From Roseateles sp. XES5 (GTDB lineage: Bacteria; Pseudomonadota; Alphaproteobacteria; Rhizobiales; Rhizobiaceae), in contig NZ_CP084752.1 of assembly GCF_020535545.1 (NCBI RefSeq), positions 2,259,501 through 2,323,500 on the forward strand: a DNA stretch of 64,000 nt, read 5' to 3'. Shown piece after piece: positions 19,149 through 26,414 of this stretch. The notes under the pieces were generated by a model. The model was not told where the DNA came from. It saw nothing but the letters and a program-made list of their open reading frames with translations, and searched no databases. Every line of letters begins with the position of its first letter. The first letter of the stretch is position 1. The translations under genes and the position numbers were made by a program.

Positions 19149-20207
19149 ATGGCGCCGGAAAATCTCGAAGAGACCGGTCTTGTCTATGTCTCCGACAGCG
19201 AGCCCGGCATCCGGCGCCAGAGGGCCGGACGCAGCTTCTGCTACCGCCTGCCCGACGGCGCTCTCGTCCGCGATGCGGCGGTGAAGGCGCGCATCGCTTC
19301 GCTCGGCCTGCCGCCGGCCTATGAGAATGTCTGGATCTGCCTCGATGGCCGGGGGCATCTCCAGGCGACCGGCTTCGACGCGCGCGGTCGCAAGCAATAT
19401 CGCTACCATCCCGACTGGCAGGCGCTGAAGAGCGGCGACAAGTTCGACCAGTTGATCGCCTTCGGCCGGGCGCTGCCGAAAATCCGGCGCACGATGCGGC
19501 GCGATCTCGAGGGTGCGCCCGGCACGATGGAGACGATGCTCGCGGCAATCACCGTGCTGCTCGACGAAGCGCATCTGCGCGTCGGCAATCGCACCTATGC
19601 CGAGGAGAACAAGACCTATGGCGCGACGACGCTGCTCAAGCGCCATGTTTCGCTCAAGGCTGGGGGTATCGATCTTCGCTTCACCGCCAAGGGCGGCAAG
19701 CGGGTGCGGCGCACGTTGAAACATCCCCGTCTGCAGCGGCTGCTGGAAGGCTGCGCCGACCTGCCCGGTCGCCAGCTCTTCGTGTGGCGGGATGAGGCCG
19801 GCCTCGTGCGGCCGGTCGATTCAGGCCGGCTCAACGCCTATCTTGCGGAAATCTCCAACATTGCGATTTCCGCCAAGACCTTTCGCACCTGGGCCGGCAG
19901 CCTCGCGGCCTTTTCCATGGCGCGCCGCGCGATAGAGGCAGGAGGGCGGCCGACGATCAAGGGCATGGCCGCCGCCGCGGCGGAAATCCTGCACAATACG
20001 CCCGCCATAGCCCGGTCGAGCTACATCCATCCCGATATCATCGCGCTTGCCGAAGCGCCCGAAACCCTGCTGCGGGCCCTCCGCTGCCCATCTCTTGGCG
20101 TTGCGGGGGGCATCGCTGGGCTGAGAGCGGAGGAGGAGCGCCTGTTGCGCTTCCTCGAAAGCCGGCGAAACGCAAGACGCCGGACGCGACGGACCGCTCG
20201 GCCCTGA
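19149..20207 (+). CDS. topIB: DNA topoisomerase IB (poxvirus type)
   Basis: Relaxes supercoils through a 3'-phosphotyrosyl intermediate. The 352-aa protein is of the bacterial/poxviral TopIB family. Catalytic residues are in place: Arg144 (HLRVGNR), Lys181 (FTAKGGK), Arg246 (KTFRTWAG) and the nucleophile Tyr292 (ARSSYIHP). It lies 9 bases after glgX and is probably cotranscribed from the EcfG promoter, so a role in stress survival is likely. The C-terminal tail is Arg-rich (RRNARRRTRRTARP). Confidence 0.93.
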   Translation: MAPENLEETGLVYVSDSEPGIRRQRAGRSFCYRLPDGALVRDAAVKARIASLGLPPAYENVWICLDGRGHLQATGFDARGRKQYRYHPDWQALKSGDKFDQLIAFGRALPKIRRTMRRDLEGAPGTMETMLAAITVLLDEAHLRVGNRTYAEENKTYGATTLLKRHVSLKAGGIDLRFTAKGGKRVRRTLKHPRLQRLLEGCADLPGRQLFVWRDEAGLVRPVDSGRLNAYLAEISNIAISAKTFRTWAGSLAAFSMARRAIEAGGRPTIKGMAAAAAEILHNTPAIARSSYIHPDIIALAEAPETLLRALRCPSLGVAGGIAGLRAEEERLLRFLESRRNARRRTRRTARP

Positions 20208-20208
20208 C

Positions 20209-20312
20209 TAGAGCATGTCAGGTTCAGATTGAACCAGACATGCTCTCAATTCTTTTGTTTTCGTTTGTCTGTTCGGGAAAACCGGTTTCCACTTTTCCCT
20301 GACAAACTCTAG
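20209..20312 (+). repeat. RIME-type intergenic palindromic element, copy 1
   Basis: About 104 bases made of two palindromes joined by a short AT-rich linker: GAGCATGTC.../...GACATGCTC, then GTTTGTC.../...GACAAAC with a CGGGAAAACCGG core. A nearly identical copy lies in opposite orientation at 26237-26341 (about four differences that I can see). This matches the layout of rhizobial intergenic mosaic elements. Its end carries the stop codon (CTA read on the minus strand) of the DUF2934 gene. Confidence 0.8.
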
Positions 20313-20569
20313 CAACCGGCAGAGGATTTCCGGATATCGTCTTCGGGCTGCGTGTTGCGGTTCGAGGCGACCGCGCGCCGGGTGGCGTCGTCCGCCTCGC
20401 CTGAATTGCGCTTGGCCTTCAGGTGTTCGGGCAGGGCGACGCGCTCGAGTTCCGCGCGTTCGCGGGCGGCCTGCTCCCAATGTTCGTGGTCCCGGCCATG
20501 CGGCCGGCCCTCCGCTTCCCACAGGCCATAGGCACGCTTGCTGATCCATTCCTGGCGTTCGTCGTTCAC
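20309..20569 (-). CDS. DUF2934 family protein
   Basis: An 86-aa soluble protein; residues 1-43 (ERQEWISKRAYGLWEAEGRPHGRDHEHWEQAA) match the DUF2934 motif. The charged tail has no recognisable domain. The stop codon TAG is provided by the edge of the RIME element, so the C-terminus may have been altered when the element arrived. It is the last gene of the four-gene minus-strand operon that starts at an EcfG promoter. Function unknown; the family is often found near stress genes in rhizobia. Confidence 0.8.
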   Translation of the reverse strand: MNDERQEWISKRAYGLWEAEGRPHGRDHEHWEQAARERAELERVALPEHLKAKRNSGEADDATRRAVASNRNTQPEDDIRKSSAGC

Positions 20570-20582
20570 GATAATGTCCCTT

Positions 20583-20876
20583 TCAGAGCGCCGGCGGTTC
20601 GTTTGTTCTTGCTTCCGCCGTCCATGAATTCACCCGGAAGCCGGCTTCCGCCGCCGCTTCGATGAAGGCCCGGCGGGCAAGGCCGGGGTCGTCGTCGCCT
20701 GTCAGGCCCTGTTCGCAGGTGGCCTTTGCCGCCAGCGCCCCGGCGCCGTCGGTGAGGGGCCAATGGTTCTTGAGGCAGAGCAGCGCATCGCGCGTGCTCT
20801 GTACCCGCAGCACCTGCCGTGGGCCTTCCAGCACCACGGCCTCGTCCCAGAGCCGGTCGGTCGCAAAGATCGTCAT
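20583..20876 (-). CDS. DUF982 family protein
   Basis: A 97-aa protein of the DUF982 family, which is common in multiple copies in Rhizobiales: FATDRLWDEAVVLEGPRQVLRVQSTRDALLCLKNHWP. Its start overlaps the upstream CBS gene stop by 4 bases (ATGA), so it is translationally coupled. Function unknown. Confidence 0.82.
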   Translation of the reverse strand: MTIFATDRLWDEAVVLEGPRQVLRVQSTRDALLCLKNHWPLTDGAGALAAKATCEQGLTGDDDPGLARRAFIEAAAEAGFRVNSWTAEARTNEPPAL

Positions 20877-21265
20877 CGCTGGCCTGCCTCCGCCTGCTTT
20901 TCCGCCGGAAGGTCGACGAGGCTGACAATGCCGACGACACGCCGGTTTTCGCCCGCCACCACGAGACGGCGCACGCCGAGCCTGCGCATGCGGGCCGCGA
21001 CATCCGTAGTCTCGTCCTCTTCATGGCACACTTCCGGTGACACGGTCATGAACTCGGCAATGGCCGTGGAGGTTGAAAGCCCGCGCCCCAGCACGGACAC
21101 CACGATATCGCGGTCGGTGATGATGCCGACGATGGCGCCGACACCCGGCACCTCGACCGGCAGCGCGCCGACCTCGGCTTCGAGCATCAGCCGCGCGGCC
21201 GATTGCGCGGTGTCGTTGGGAGAAACGGTGACGATCTGGGCGGACATGACGTCCTTCACGCGCAT
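20873..21265 (-). CDS. Tandem CBS-domain protein in the small stress operon
   Basis: A 130-aa protein of two CBS domains: VKDVMSAQIVTVSPNDTAQSAARLM with GIITDRDIV, and IAEFMTVSPEVCHEEDETTDVAARM with GIVSLVDL. It probably senses adenine nucleotides. ATG 21265 with GAGGAGG upstream is preferred over the longer frame to 21310. It is the second gene of an operon behind an EcfG promoter and resembles the CBS protein of the trehalose operon (14666-15037). Confidence 0.87.
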   Translation of the reverse strand: MRVKDVMSAQIVTVSPNDTAQSAARLMLEAEVGALPVEVPGVGAIVGIITDRDIVVSVLGRGLSTSTAIAEFMTVSPEVCHEEDETTDVAARMRRLGVRRLVVAGENRRVVGIVSLVDLPAEKQAEAGQR

Positions 21266-21278
21266 CGCGGCGGCCTCC

Positions 21279-21479
21279 TCAAAACCGCCCGTTGACGAGG
21301 CTTCGGCCATTGGGCATGGCCGGCACGACGACCTCGTCCTTCTCGGGCTGGATCAGTGGAAGATCGACCTGGTGGGGCACGACTACCTGCGGTTCCCAGG
21401 CGTTGCGGCGCTTGCGGGCCTGTTCGCCATGCGGCGTGGAGGCAGGTTTGCGGGCAAGCGGCTTCTTCTTCTGGCGCAC
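21279..21479 (-). CDS. Small basic hypothetical protein, first gene of EcfG-driven operon
   Basis: A 66-aa protein starting at GTG 21479 with GAGGAG 6 bases upstream. It is Lys/Arg-rich at the N-terminus (RQKKKPLARKP), with a Val/Pro-rich middle (VVVPHQVDLPLIQPEKDEVVVP). I recognise no family. It lies 27 bases downstream of a near-perfect EcfG promoter and 13 bases before the CBS gene, which supports it as a real gene. It may be overlooked because of the GTG start. Confidence 0.6.
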   Translation of the reverse strand: MRQKKKPLARKPASTPHGEQARKRRNAWEPQVVVPHQVDLPLIQPEKDEVVVPAMPNGRSLVNGRF

Positions 21480-21515
21480 GGGGAACTCCTCGGGAATGGG
21501 CTTTGTCCTGTGTCT

Positions 21516-21540
21516 AACGCCAGCCCCTTCGCATGGTTCC
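21516..21540 (-). promoter_or_regulatory. EcfG promoter for the small-protein/CBS/DUF982/DUF2934 operon
   Basis: Minus strand: GGAAC (21536-21540), exactly 16 bases, CGTT (21516-21519), a full match to the consensus. The first gene starts at 21479, about 27 bases after the putative start point. Confidence 0.7.
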
Positions 21541-21551
21541 CAAGAAATCCG

Positions 21552-21576
21552 GGAACCACGACGCTCTCCGGGCATT
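21552..21576 (+). promoter_or_regulatory. Weak EcfG-like promoter for the SDR gene
   Basis: Plus strand: GGAAC (21552-21556), 16 bases, CATT (21573-21576), 30 bases before the SDR start. The -10 has one mismatch at an important base. Together with the opposite promoter it forms an inverted repeat GGTTCCC/GGGAACC (21535-21557). Confidence 0.3.
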
Positions 21577-21606
21577 TCCTTTCGGCCGAAACGATTGGAG
21601 TTGCCC

Positions 21607-22389
21607 ATGCTGTTTGCAGACAAGGTCGCCCTCGTGACCGGCGCGGGATCGGGGATAGGCAAGGCAACGGCGCTGGCCTTTGCGCGCTATGGCGCGAGCG
21701 TCGGCGTGCTCGGCCGGACCGGGGAGGAGGTGGAGGCCGTTGCGGCCGAAATCCGCTCCCTCGGCGGCAGCGCCCTTGCCCTTGTCGCCGATGTGGTGGA
21801 CGAGGCGGAGATGCGCGGCGCCGTGGAGGCGCTGGCGGATGCCTTCGGTGGCATCGACGTGGTCGTCGCCAATGCGGGCATCAACGGCGTCTGGGCGCCG
21901 ATCGACGACCTGACGCCCACCGAATGGGACGAGACCATCGCCGTCAACCTGCGCGGCACCTACCTCACCCTCCATCTGACGGTGCCGTATCTGCGCAAGG
22001 TCGAACGTGGCGCCATCGTCGTGGTTTCCTCGATCAACGGGACGCGCACCTTCACCACGCCGGGGGCGACGGCCTATGCCGCGAGCAAGGCGGCGCAGGT
22101 GGCGATGGTGCAGCAATTGGCGCTGGAACTCGGCAAGGCCGGCATTCGCGTCAACGCCGTCTGCCCCGGCGCCATCGCGACTGATATCGACGACAACACC
22201 GAACAGCGCGGCGCGGGCAAGACCGGCATTCCCGTCACCTGGCCTGAGGGCGATATCCCCGTCTCGCACGGCAAGCCGGGAACGGCCGACGACGTTGCCG
22301 ACGCTATCCTCTTCCTCGCCTCTTCCAAGGCCCGGCATGTGACCGGCATTCCCCTGTGGATCGACGGGGGGCAGGGCCTGCTGCGGTGA
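21607..22389 (+). CDS. Short-chain dehydrogenase/reductase
   Basis: Classical SDR oxidoreductase of 260 aa. The NAD(P) motif is TGAGSGIG (about residues 11-18), NAG is present in VVANAGING, and the catalytic Ser-Tyr-Lys is visible in VVSSINGTRTFTTPGATAYAASKAA. The C-terminus HVTGIPLWIDGGQGLLR is typical. Asp or Arg preference at the cofactor site (LGRTG) suggests NADP. The substrate is unknown. It is separated by 66 bases from malonyl-CoA synthetase, in the same direction. Confidence 0.9.
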   Translation: MLFADKVALVTGAGSGIGKATALAFARYGASVGVLGRTGEEVEAVAAEIRSLGGSALALVADVVDEAEMRGAVEALADAFGGIDVVVANAGINGVWAPIDDLTPTEWDETIAVNLRGTYLTLHLTVPYLRKVERGAIVVVSSINGTRTFTTPGATAYAASKAAQVAMVQQLALELGKAGIRVNAVCPGAIATDIDDNTEQRGAGKTGIPVTWPEGDIPVSHGKPGTADDVADAILFLASSKARHVTGIPLWIDGGQGLLR

Positions 22390-22455
22390 TGTCTTTCCTC
22401 TGGCGTCCCCGCCCGGCGGTGTGACAAGGTGCGGGCAGACGGAAGAGGAGATCCC

Positions 22456-23967
22456 ATGGCCAACCATCTTTTTGACGCGATCCGCGCCGCCGCGTCGCCG
22501 GACGCGACCTTCATCGAGACGGCCGAGGGGCGGCGTTGGACCTATGGCGACATGCTCGCCTTTTCCGGCCGGCTGGCGGGCGCGCTCAAGCGGCTTGGCG
22601 TCACGCCGGGCGACCGGGTGGCCGTGCAGGCGGAAAAGAGTCCCGAAGCGCTGATGCTCTATCTCGCCTGCGTCCGGGTGGGCGCGGTCTACCTGCCGCT
22701 CAACACGGCCTATACGCTGGCCGAACTGGAATACTTCATCGGCGACGCCACGCCGCATCTGGTCGTCGTCGATCCGAAAACCCGAGACAGCGTCGAAAGC
22801 GTGACGAGATACCATCGTGGCAAGGTCGAGACGCTGGATGCGACGGGTGGCGGCAGCCTTCTCCAGCTGGCCGGGAAGGAACCGGACGATTTCGCCGATG
22901 TCGAACGCGGACCGGACGATCTCGCCGCGATCCTCTATACATCGGGCACGACCGGGCGCTCCAAGGGGGCGATGCTGACGCATGACAACCTTCTCTCCAA
23001 CGCGCTGGCGCTGCGCGACCACTGGCGCTTCACCAGCGCAGACCGGCTGATCCACGCGCTGCCGATCTTCCACACGCATGGCCTGTTCGTCGCTTCGAAC
23101 GTCACGTTGCTTTCGGGCGCCTCGATGTATTTCCTGCCAAAGTTCGATGCCGACGAGGCGTTGCGGCTGATGGCGAGCAGCACCGTGATGATGGGCGTGC
23201 CGACCTTCTACGTGCGGCTGGTGCAGCATGCCGGCCTGACGCGGGAAGCGACGGCCGGCATGCGGCTCTTTGTGTCCGGTTCTGCGCCGCTGCTTGCCGA
23301 AACGCACCGCGCCTTCTCTGAAAAGACCGGCCACGCCATTCTCGAGCGCTACGGCATGACCGAGACCAACATGAACACCTCCAATCCCTATGACGGCGAC
23401 CGCGTGGCCGGCACGGTGGGCTTCCCGCTGCCGGGCGTTTCGCTGCGCGTCACCGATCCGGAGACCGGCAAGACGCTTCCGGACGGCGATACGGGCATGA
23501 TCGAGGTGAAGGGCCCGAACGTCTTCAAGGGCTATTGGAAGATGCCGGCAAAGACCGCCGCGGAGTTCCGGCTCGACGGCTTCTTCATTACGGGCGACCT
23601 CGGAAAGATCGACGCGCGCGGCTACGTGCATATCGTCGGGCGCGGCAAGGACCTCGTGATATCGGGCGGCTACAACATTTACCCCAAGGAAGTCGAAACC
23701 GAGATCGACGCCATGCCCGGTGTCGTCGAGAGCGCCGTGATCGGCGTGCCTCATCCGGATTTCGGCGAGGGCGTGACCGCGGTCGTCGTCATCAAGAGCG
23801 GCGCGGCGCTCGATGAGGCCGGTGTCCTGGCGGCGCTGAAGGATCGGCTGGCGCGTTACAAGCAGCCCAAGCGCGTGCTTTTCGTCGACGACCTGCCGCG
23901 CAACACCATGGGCAAGGTGCAGAAGAACGTGCTGCGCGAAACCTATGCGGATCTCTACAAGGACTAG
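22456..23967 (+). CDS. matB: Malonyl-CoA synthetase (acyl-CoA synthetase family)
   Basis: ATP-dependent ligase activating malonate (or methylmalonate) to its CoA thioester. The 503-aa AMP-binding enzyme carries ILYTSGTTGRSKGAMLTH (P-loop-like motif), ERYGMTETNMNTSNPYDGDR (MatB-type A5 motif), FITGDLGKID and the catalytic Lys in PRNTMGKVQK. The GMTETNM...DRVAGTVGFPLPGV stretch is typical of rhizobial MatB. ATG 22456 has GAGGAG upstream. No malonyl-CoA decarboxylase or malonate carrier is adjacent. The stop TAG belongs to the following RIME-type element. Confidence 0.88.
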   Translation: MANHLFDAIRAAASPDATFIETAEGRRWTYGDMLAFSGRLAGALKRLGVTPGDRVAVQAEKSPEALMLYLACVRVGAVYLPLNTAYTLAELEYFIGDATPHLVVVDPKTRDSVESVTRYHRGKVETLDATGGGSLLQLAGKEPDDFADVERGPDDLAAILYTSGTTGRSKGAMLTHDNLLSNALALRDHWRFTSADRLIHALPIFHTHGLFVASNVTLLSGASMYFLPKFDADEALRLMASSTVMMGVPTFYVRLVQHAGLTREATAGMRLFVSGSAPLLAETHRAFSEKTGHAILERYGMTETNMNTSNPYDGDRVAGTVGFPLPGVSLRVTDPETGKTLPDGDTGMIEVKGPNVFKGYWKMPAKTAAEFRLDGFFITGDLGKIDARGYVHIVGRGKDLVISGGYNIYPKEVETEIDAMPGVVESAVIGVPHPDFGEGVTAVVVIKSGAALDEAGVLAALKDRLARYKQPKRVLFVDDLPRNTMGKVQKNVLRETYADLYKD

Positions 23968-24070
23968 AGCATTTCCAGCCGAAGCGGGGTCGCTTCGGCG
24001 TCGGATAATGCGGTAAAAACAAAAGGCTAGAGCATTTCTGGTGAGCCGTGTCTCACCGGGAATGCTCTAG
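23964..24070. repeat. RIME-type intergenic element, second class
   Basis: A 107-base element bounded by CTAGAGCATTTC (23964-23975) and AATGCTCTAG (24061-24070), with an internal second copy of CTAGAGCATTTC (24027-24038). It contains a hairpin CCGAAGC/GCTTCGG and a hairpin GGTGAG/CTCACC. It is different in sequence from the elements at 20.2 and 26.2 kb. It supplies the stop codons of both flanking genes (matB TAG at 23965-23967, LysR TAG at 24067-24069). Confidence 0.75.
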
Positions 24071-24915
24071 ATGCGGGCAAAATGCCGCTTGAGGATGTCG
24101 AGCACTTCGTTGGCGAGCTCGCCGACGATGCCGCCCCGTTCCCAGGAATAGAGCGAGGCGAAGACGGGCGGCTCGACGGCGAAATCGGAGAGCGGTTCGA
24201 TCCGCCAGCCCCTGGCGGCATCGACCGGCAGCAGCGACAGTCCGAGGCCGGCTTCGACGGCCATCAGCACGTTGCGCAGGCTCGCCGAAGTGAAGGCGAT
24301 GTACCAGCGCCGCCGCTCGCGCTCCAGCCGTTCGAACATCGCATCCCGGTAAAGCCCGCCGGGCGGGAAGGTGACGAGCGGCACCGGGTCGGGCAGGTCC
24401 TTTGCCGTATCCGGCGCGGCGAACCAGGCGATCGGCTCCTCGAAGCTCGCCCAGTTATCCTCGCTCGGGGCGTCCTCCTTCATCACCACGATGTCGAGTT
24501 CGCCGGACCGGTAGCGCCGCGTGAGGTCCGAGCGCAGGCCCGTCGTGACGTCGAGGCGGGCTTCCTTGTGGCGCCGGGTGAAGGCGGCGAAGGCGCGGGC
24601 CATTTCGGGCGTCGCGATATCGTCCGGCATGCCGATCCGCACCGACGTTGTGCCCGAGGTCTCCGCCACCAGCGTCAGCGCCTCGCTCTGCAAGGCGAGG
24701 ATGCGCCGGGCGTGGCCGAGCAGGCGCTCGCCCGTCACCGTCAGGCGGACCGGCCGGGCGGCACGGTCGACCAGCTCCCGGCCGATGGTTTCCTCGAGCC
24801 GCGCGATCTGCTGGCTCATGGTCGACTGGGTCATGTGCAGGCGGTCGGCGGCGGCCGTGAAGCTGCCGGCGTCGGCGATCGCCACGAAGGCCCGGAGCAG
24901 GCGCGGATCGAGCAT
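24067..24915 (-). CDS. LysR-family transcriptional regulator
   Basis: A 282-aa LysR regulator. The N-terminal HTH is FVAIADAGSFTAAADRLHMTQSTMSQQIARLEETIG; the effector domain follows with VRIGMPDDIATPEMARAFAAF. It is divergent from the MFS transporter gene with 137 bases between the starts, so it probably controls it. The last codons lie at the RIME edge, which supplies the stop. Effector unknown. Confidence 0.9.
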   Translation of the reverse strand: MLDPRLLRAFVAIADAGSFTAAADRLHMTQSTMSQQIARLEETIGRELVDRAARPVRLTVTGERLLGHARRILALQSEALTLVAETSGTTSVRIGMPDDIATPEMARAFAAFTRRHKEARLDVTTGLRSDLTRRYRSGELDIVVMKEDAPSEDNWASFEEPIAWFAAPDTAKDLPDPVPLVTFPPGGLYRDAMFERLERERRRWYIAFTSASLRNVLMAVEAGLGLSLLPVDAARGWRIEPLSDFAVEPPVFASLYSWERGGIVGELANEVLDILKRHFARI

Positions 24916-25052
24916 GGCATCTCCATCGAAATCAGGAATAGTGGCTATCTAAACATCTAATTTGCGCATGATTCAACCCGGTGGTAGCGATAGGGCATGA
25001 TCGCGGGCGGGTTTGCCCGCCCGAATGCGCATTTCAGCACGAAAGACAGACG

Positions 25053-26240
25053 ATGACGGATACGCGTCCCGGCCGCGATTGGGCCATGCTTGCACTGGTC
25101 GTTCTGGTCGGCCTCAACCTTCGGCCCTTCATCGCCGCACCGGCGCCCATCCTCGCCGAGATCGGCGCGGATACCGGCCTCGGCTATGGCGGCATCGCCA
25201 TGCTCACGCTCCTGCCGATGTTCCTGATGGGGGTCGGCGCCTTCGTGGCGCCCGGCCTGCAGGTGAAGATCGGCGCGCGGCGCGGCCTGCTGGTTGCGCT
25301 TGCAATCCTCTTTGCCGGTTCGGCGCTTCGCCTCTTTGCCTATGACGGCATGACGCTGATCGCGACGGCGGCGCTCTGCGGCCTCGGGGTCGCCTTCATC
25401 CAGGCCGCCTTTCCCGGCATCATCAAGGCCACGTTCCCGACCAGCGTGCCCGTCGTCACAGGCCTCTACTCGGCCGTCATCATGGCGGGCGGGGCCTTCG
25501 GGGCGCGGCTGATGCCGGTGCTCCTGCATGCCGGCTACAACTGGCGGGCGGCGCTTGCCTGGCTCGCCCTGCCGGTGGCGCTGGCGCTTGCCGCCGCCTG
25601 GCGCATCCTTTCCGACGTGCAGTCGAACAAGCCGGACGGCACGCTGACCCGTCAGTTGCTGCGGCGCCCGCGCACCTGGGTGCTGATGGCGGCCTTCGGC
25701 CTGGTCAATGCCGGCTACAGCTCGATGATCGCCTGGCTTGCGCCCTATTACCAGGCGCATGGCTGGACGAGCGCCGACAGCAGCGGCCTCGTCGCCGTCA
25801 TGGCCGCCTGTCAGGCCTCCGCCGCGCTCGGTCTTCCTTTCCTGGCGCGTGGCAATGTCGACCGCCGTCGCTGGCTCTGGCTGACGATCGTCTTCCAGGC
25901 CATCGGCTTCTTCGGCCTCGCCCGGTTTCCCGATCTTGCCCCGGCCGTCTGGGCGGGGCTGTGTGGCGCCGGCCTCGGCGGCAGCTTCGCGCTTGCCATC
26001 GTCACCGCGCTCGACCACCTGCCGCGGCCGGAGCAGGCTGGCGCGCTTGCGGCGCTGATGCAGGGCGGCGGCTTCCTCATCGCGGCCATCGGCCCCTATG
26101 CGACGGCGCTGCTGCATGACTGGACGGGCGGTTTCGCCGCCGGCTGGATGCTGCACTTCGTCTGCGTTCTCGTGACCGCGCTGCTCTATCTGCGCTTCGA
26201 TCCGCGCACCTATCCGGCGGCAATGCCGTCCTTCGGTTAG
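25053..26240 (+). CDS. MFS transporter, CynX/NimT family
   Basis: Twelve-helix major facilitator of 395 aa in the cyanate permease (CynX/NimT) group: LVGLNLRPFIAAPAPILAEIGADTGLGYGGIAML and LTLLPMFLMGVGAFVAP. The family includes transporters for cyanate and nitroimidazole-like compounds, but the substrate here is unknown. ATG 25053 is chosen because the hydrophobic N-terminus begins there. It is divergent from the LysR gene. Its stop TAG falls at the edge of the next RIME element. Confidence 0.85.
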   Translation: MTDTRPGRDWAMLALVVLVGLNLRPFIAAPAPILAEIGADTGLGYGGIAMLTLLPMFLMGVGAFVAPGLQVKIGARRGLLVALAILFAGSALRLFAYDGMTLIATAALCGLGVAFIQAAFPGIIKATFPTSVPVVTGLYSAVIMAGGAFGARLMPVLLHAGYNWRAALAWLALPVALALAAAWRILSDVQSNKPDGTLTRQLLRRPRTWVLMAAFGLVNAGYSSMIAWLAPYYQAHGWTSADSSGLVAVMAACQASAALGLPFLARGNVDRRRWLWLTIVFQAIGFFGLARFPDLAPAVWAGLCGAGLGGSFALAIVTALDHLPRPEQAGALAALMQGGGFLIAAIGPYATALLHDWTGGFAAGWMLHFVCVLVTALLYLRFDPRTYPAAMPSFG

Positions 26241-26341
26241 AGTTTGTCAGGGAAAAGTGGGAGCCGGTTTTCCCGAAAAGACAAACGAAAACAAAAGAAT
26301 TTAGAGCATGTCTGGTTCAATCTGAACCTGACATGCTCCAG
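26237..26341 (-). repeat. RIME-type intergenic palindromic element, copy 2 (inverted relative to copy 1)
   Basis: The reverse complement matches the element at 20209-20312 with about four substitutions. It begins with TTAGAGTTTGTCAGGG, which provides the MFS stop codon, and ends GACATGCTCC. The two copies enclose about 6 kb in inverted orientation. Confidence 0.8.
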
Positions 26342-26363
26342 GACACGGATCCTCGGCCGAAAC

Positions 26364-26395
26364 GAAAAAACCCGCGCCTTGAGCGCGGGTTTCCT
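26364..26395 (-). terminator. Rho-independent terminator
   Basis: AAACCCGCGC (26368-26377) and GCGCGGGTTT (26383-26392) form a 10-bp stem with a 5-base loop, followed on the minus strand by a T-run. It terminates the ankyrin/ureidoglycine operon and could also stop plus-strand transcripts. Confidence 0.8.
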
Positions 26396-26414
26396 TTGGA
26401 ACGACTGAAATCGC

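Noticed and set aside
17064..19724. 886-codon open frame on the minus strand across glgX and topoisomerase IB
   Set aside because: A shadow of two well-supported genes; its residue composition is typical of the reverse frame and shows no domain.
21514..23754. 746-codon minus-strand frame opposite SDR and matB
   Set aside because: Same reason: the plus-strand genes have intact motifs and ribosome-binding sites.
20209..26341. Composite transposon bounded by inverted repeats
   Set aside because: The repeats are RIME-type intergenic palindromes, not IS ends. No transposase, target-site duplication or cargo signature is present.
26364..26395. Hairpin as part of the neighbouring RIME element
   Set aside because: It lies outside the repeat, is absent at the other copy and has a T-run, so it is an ordinary terminator.
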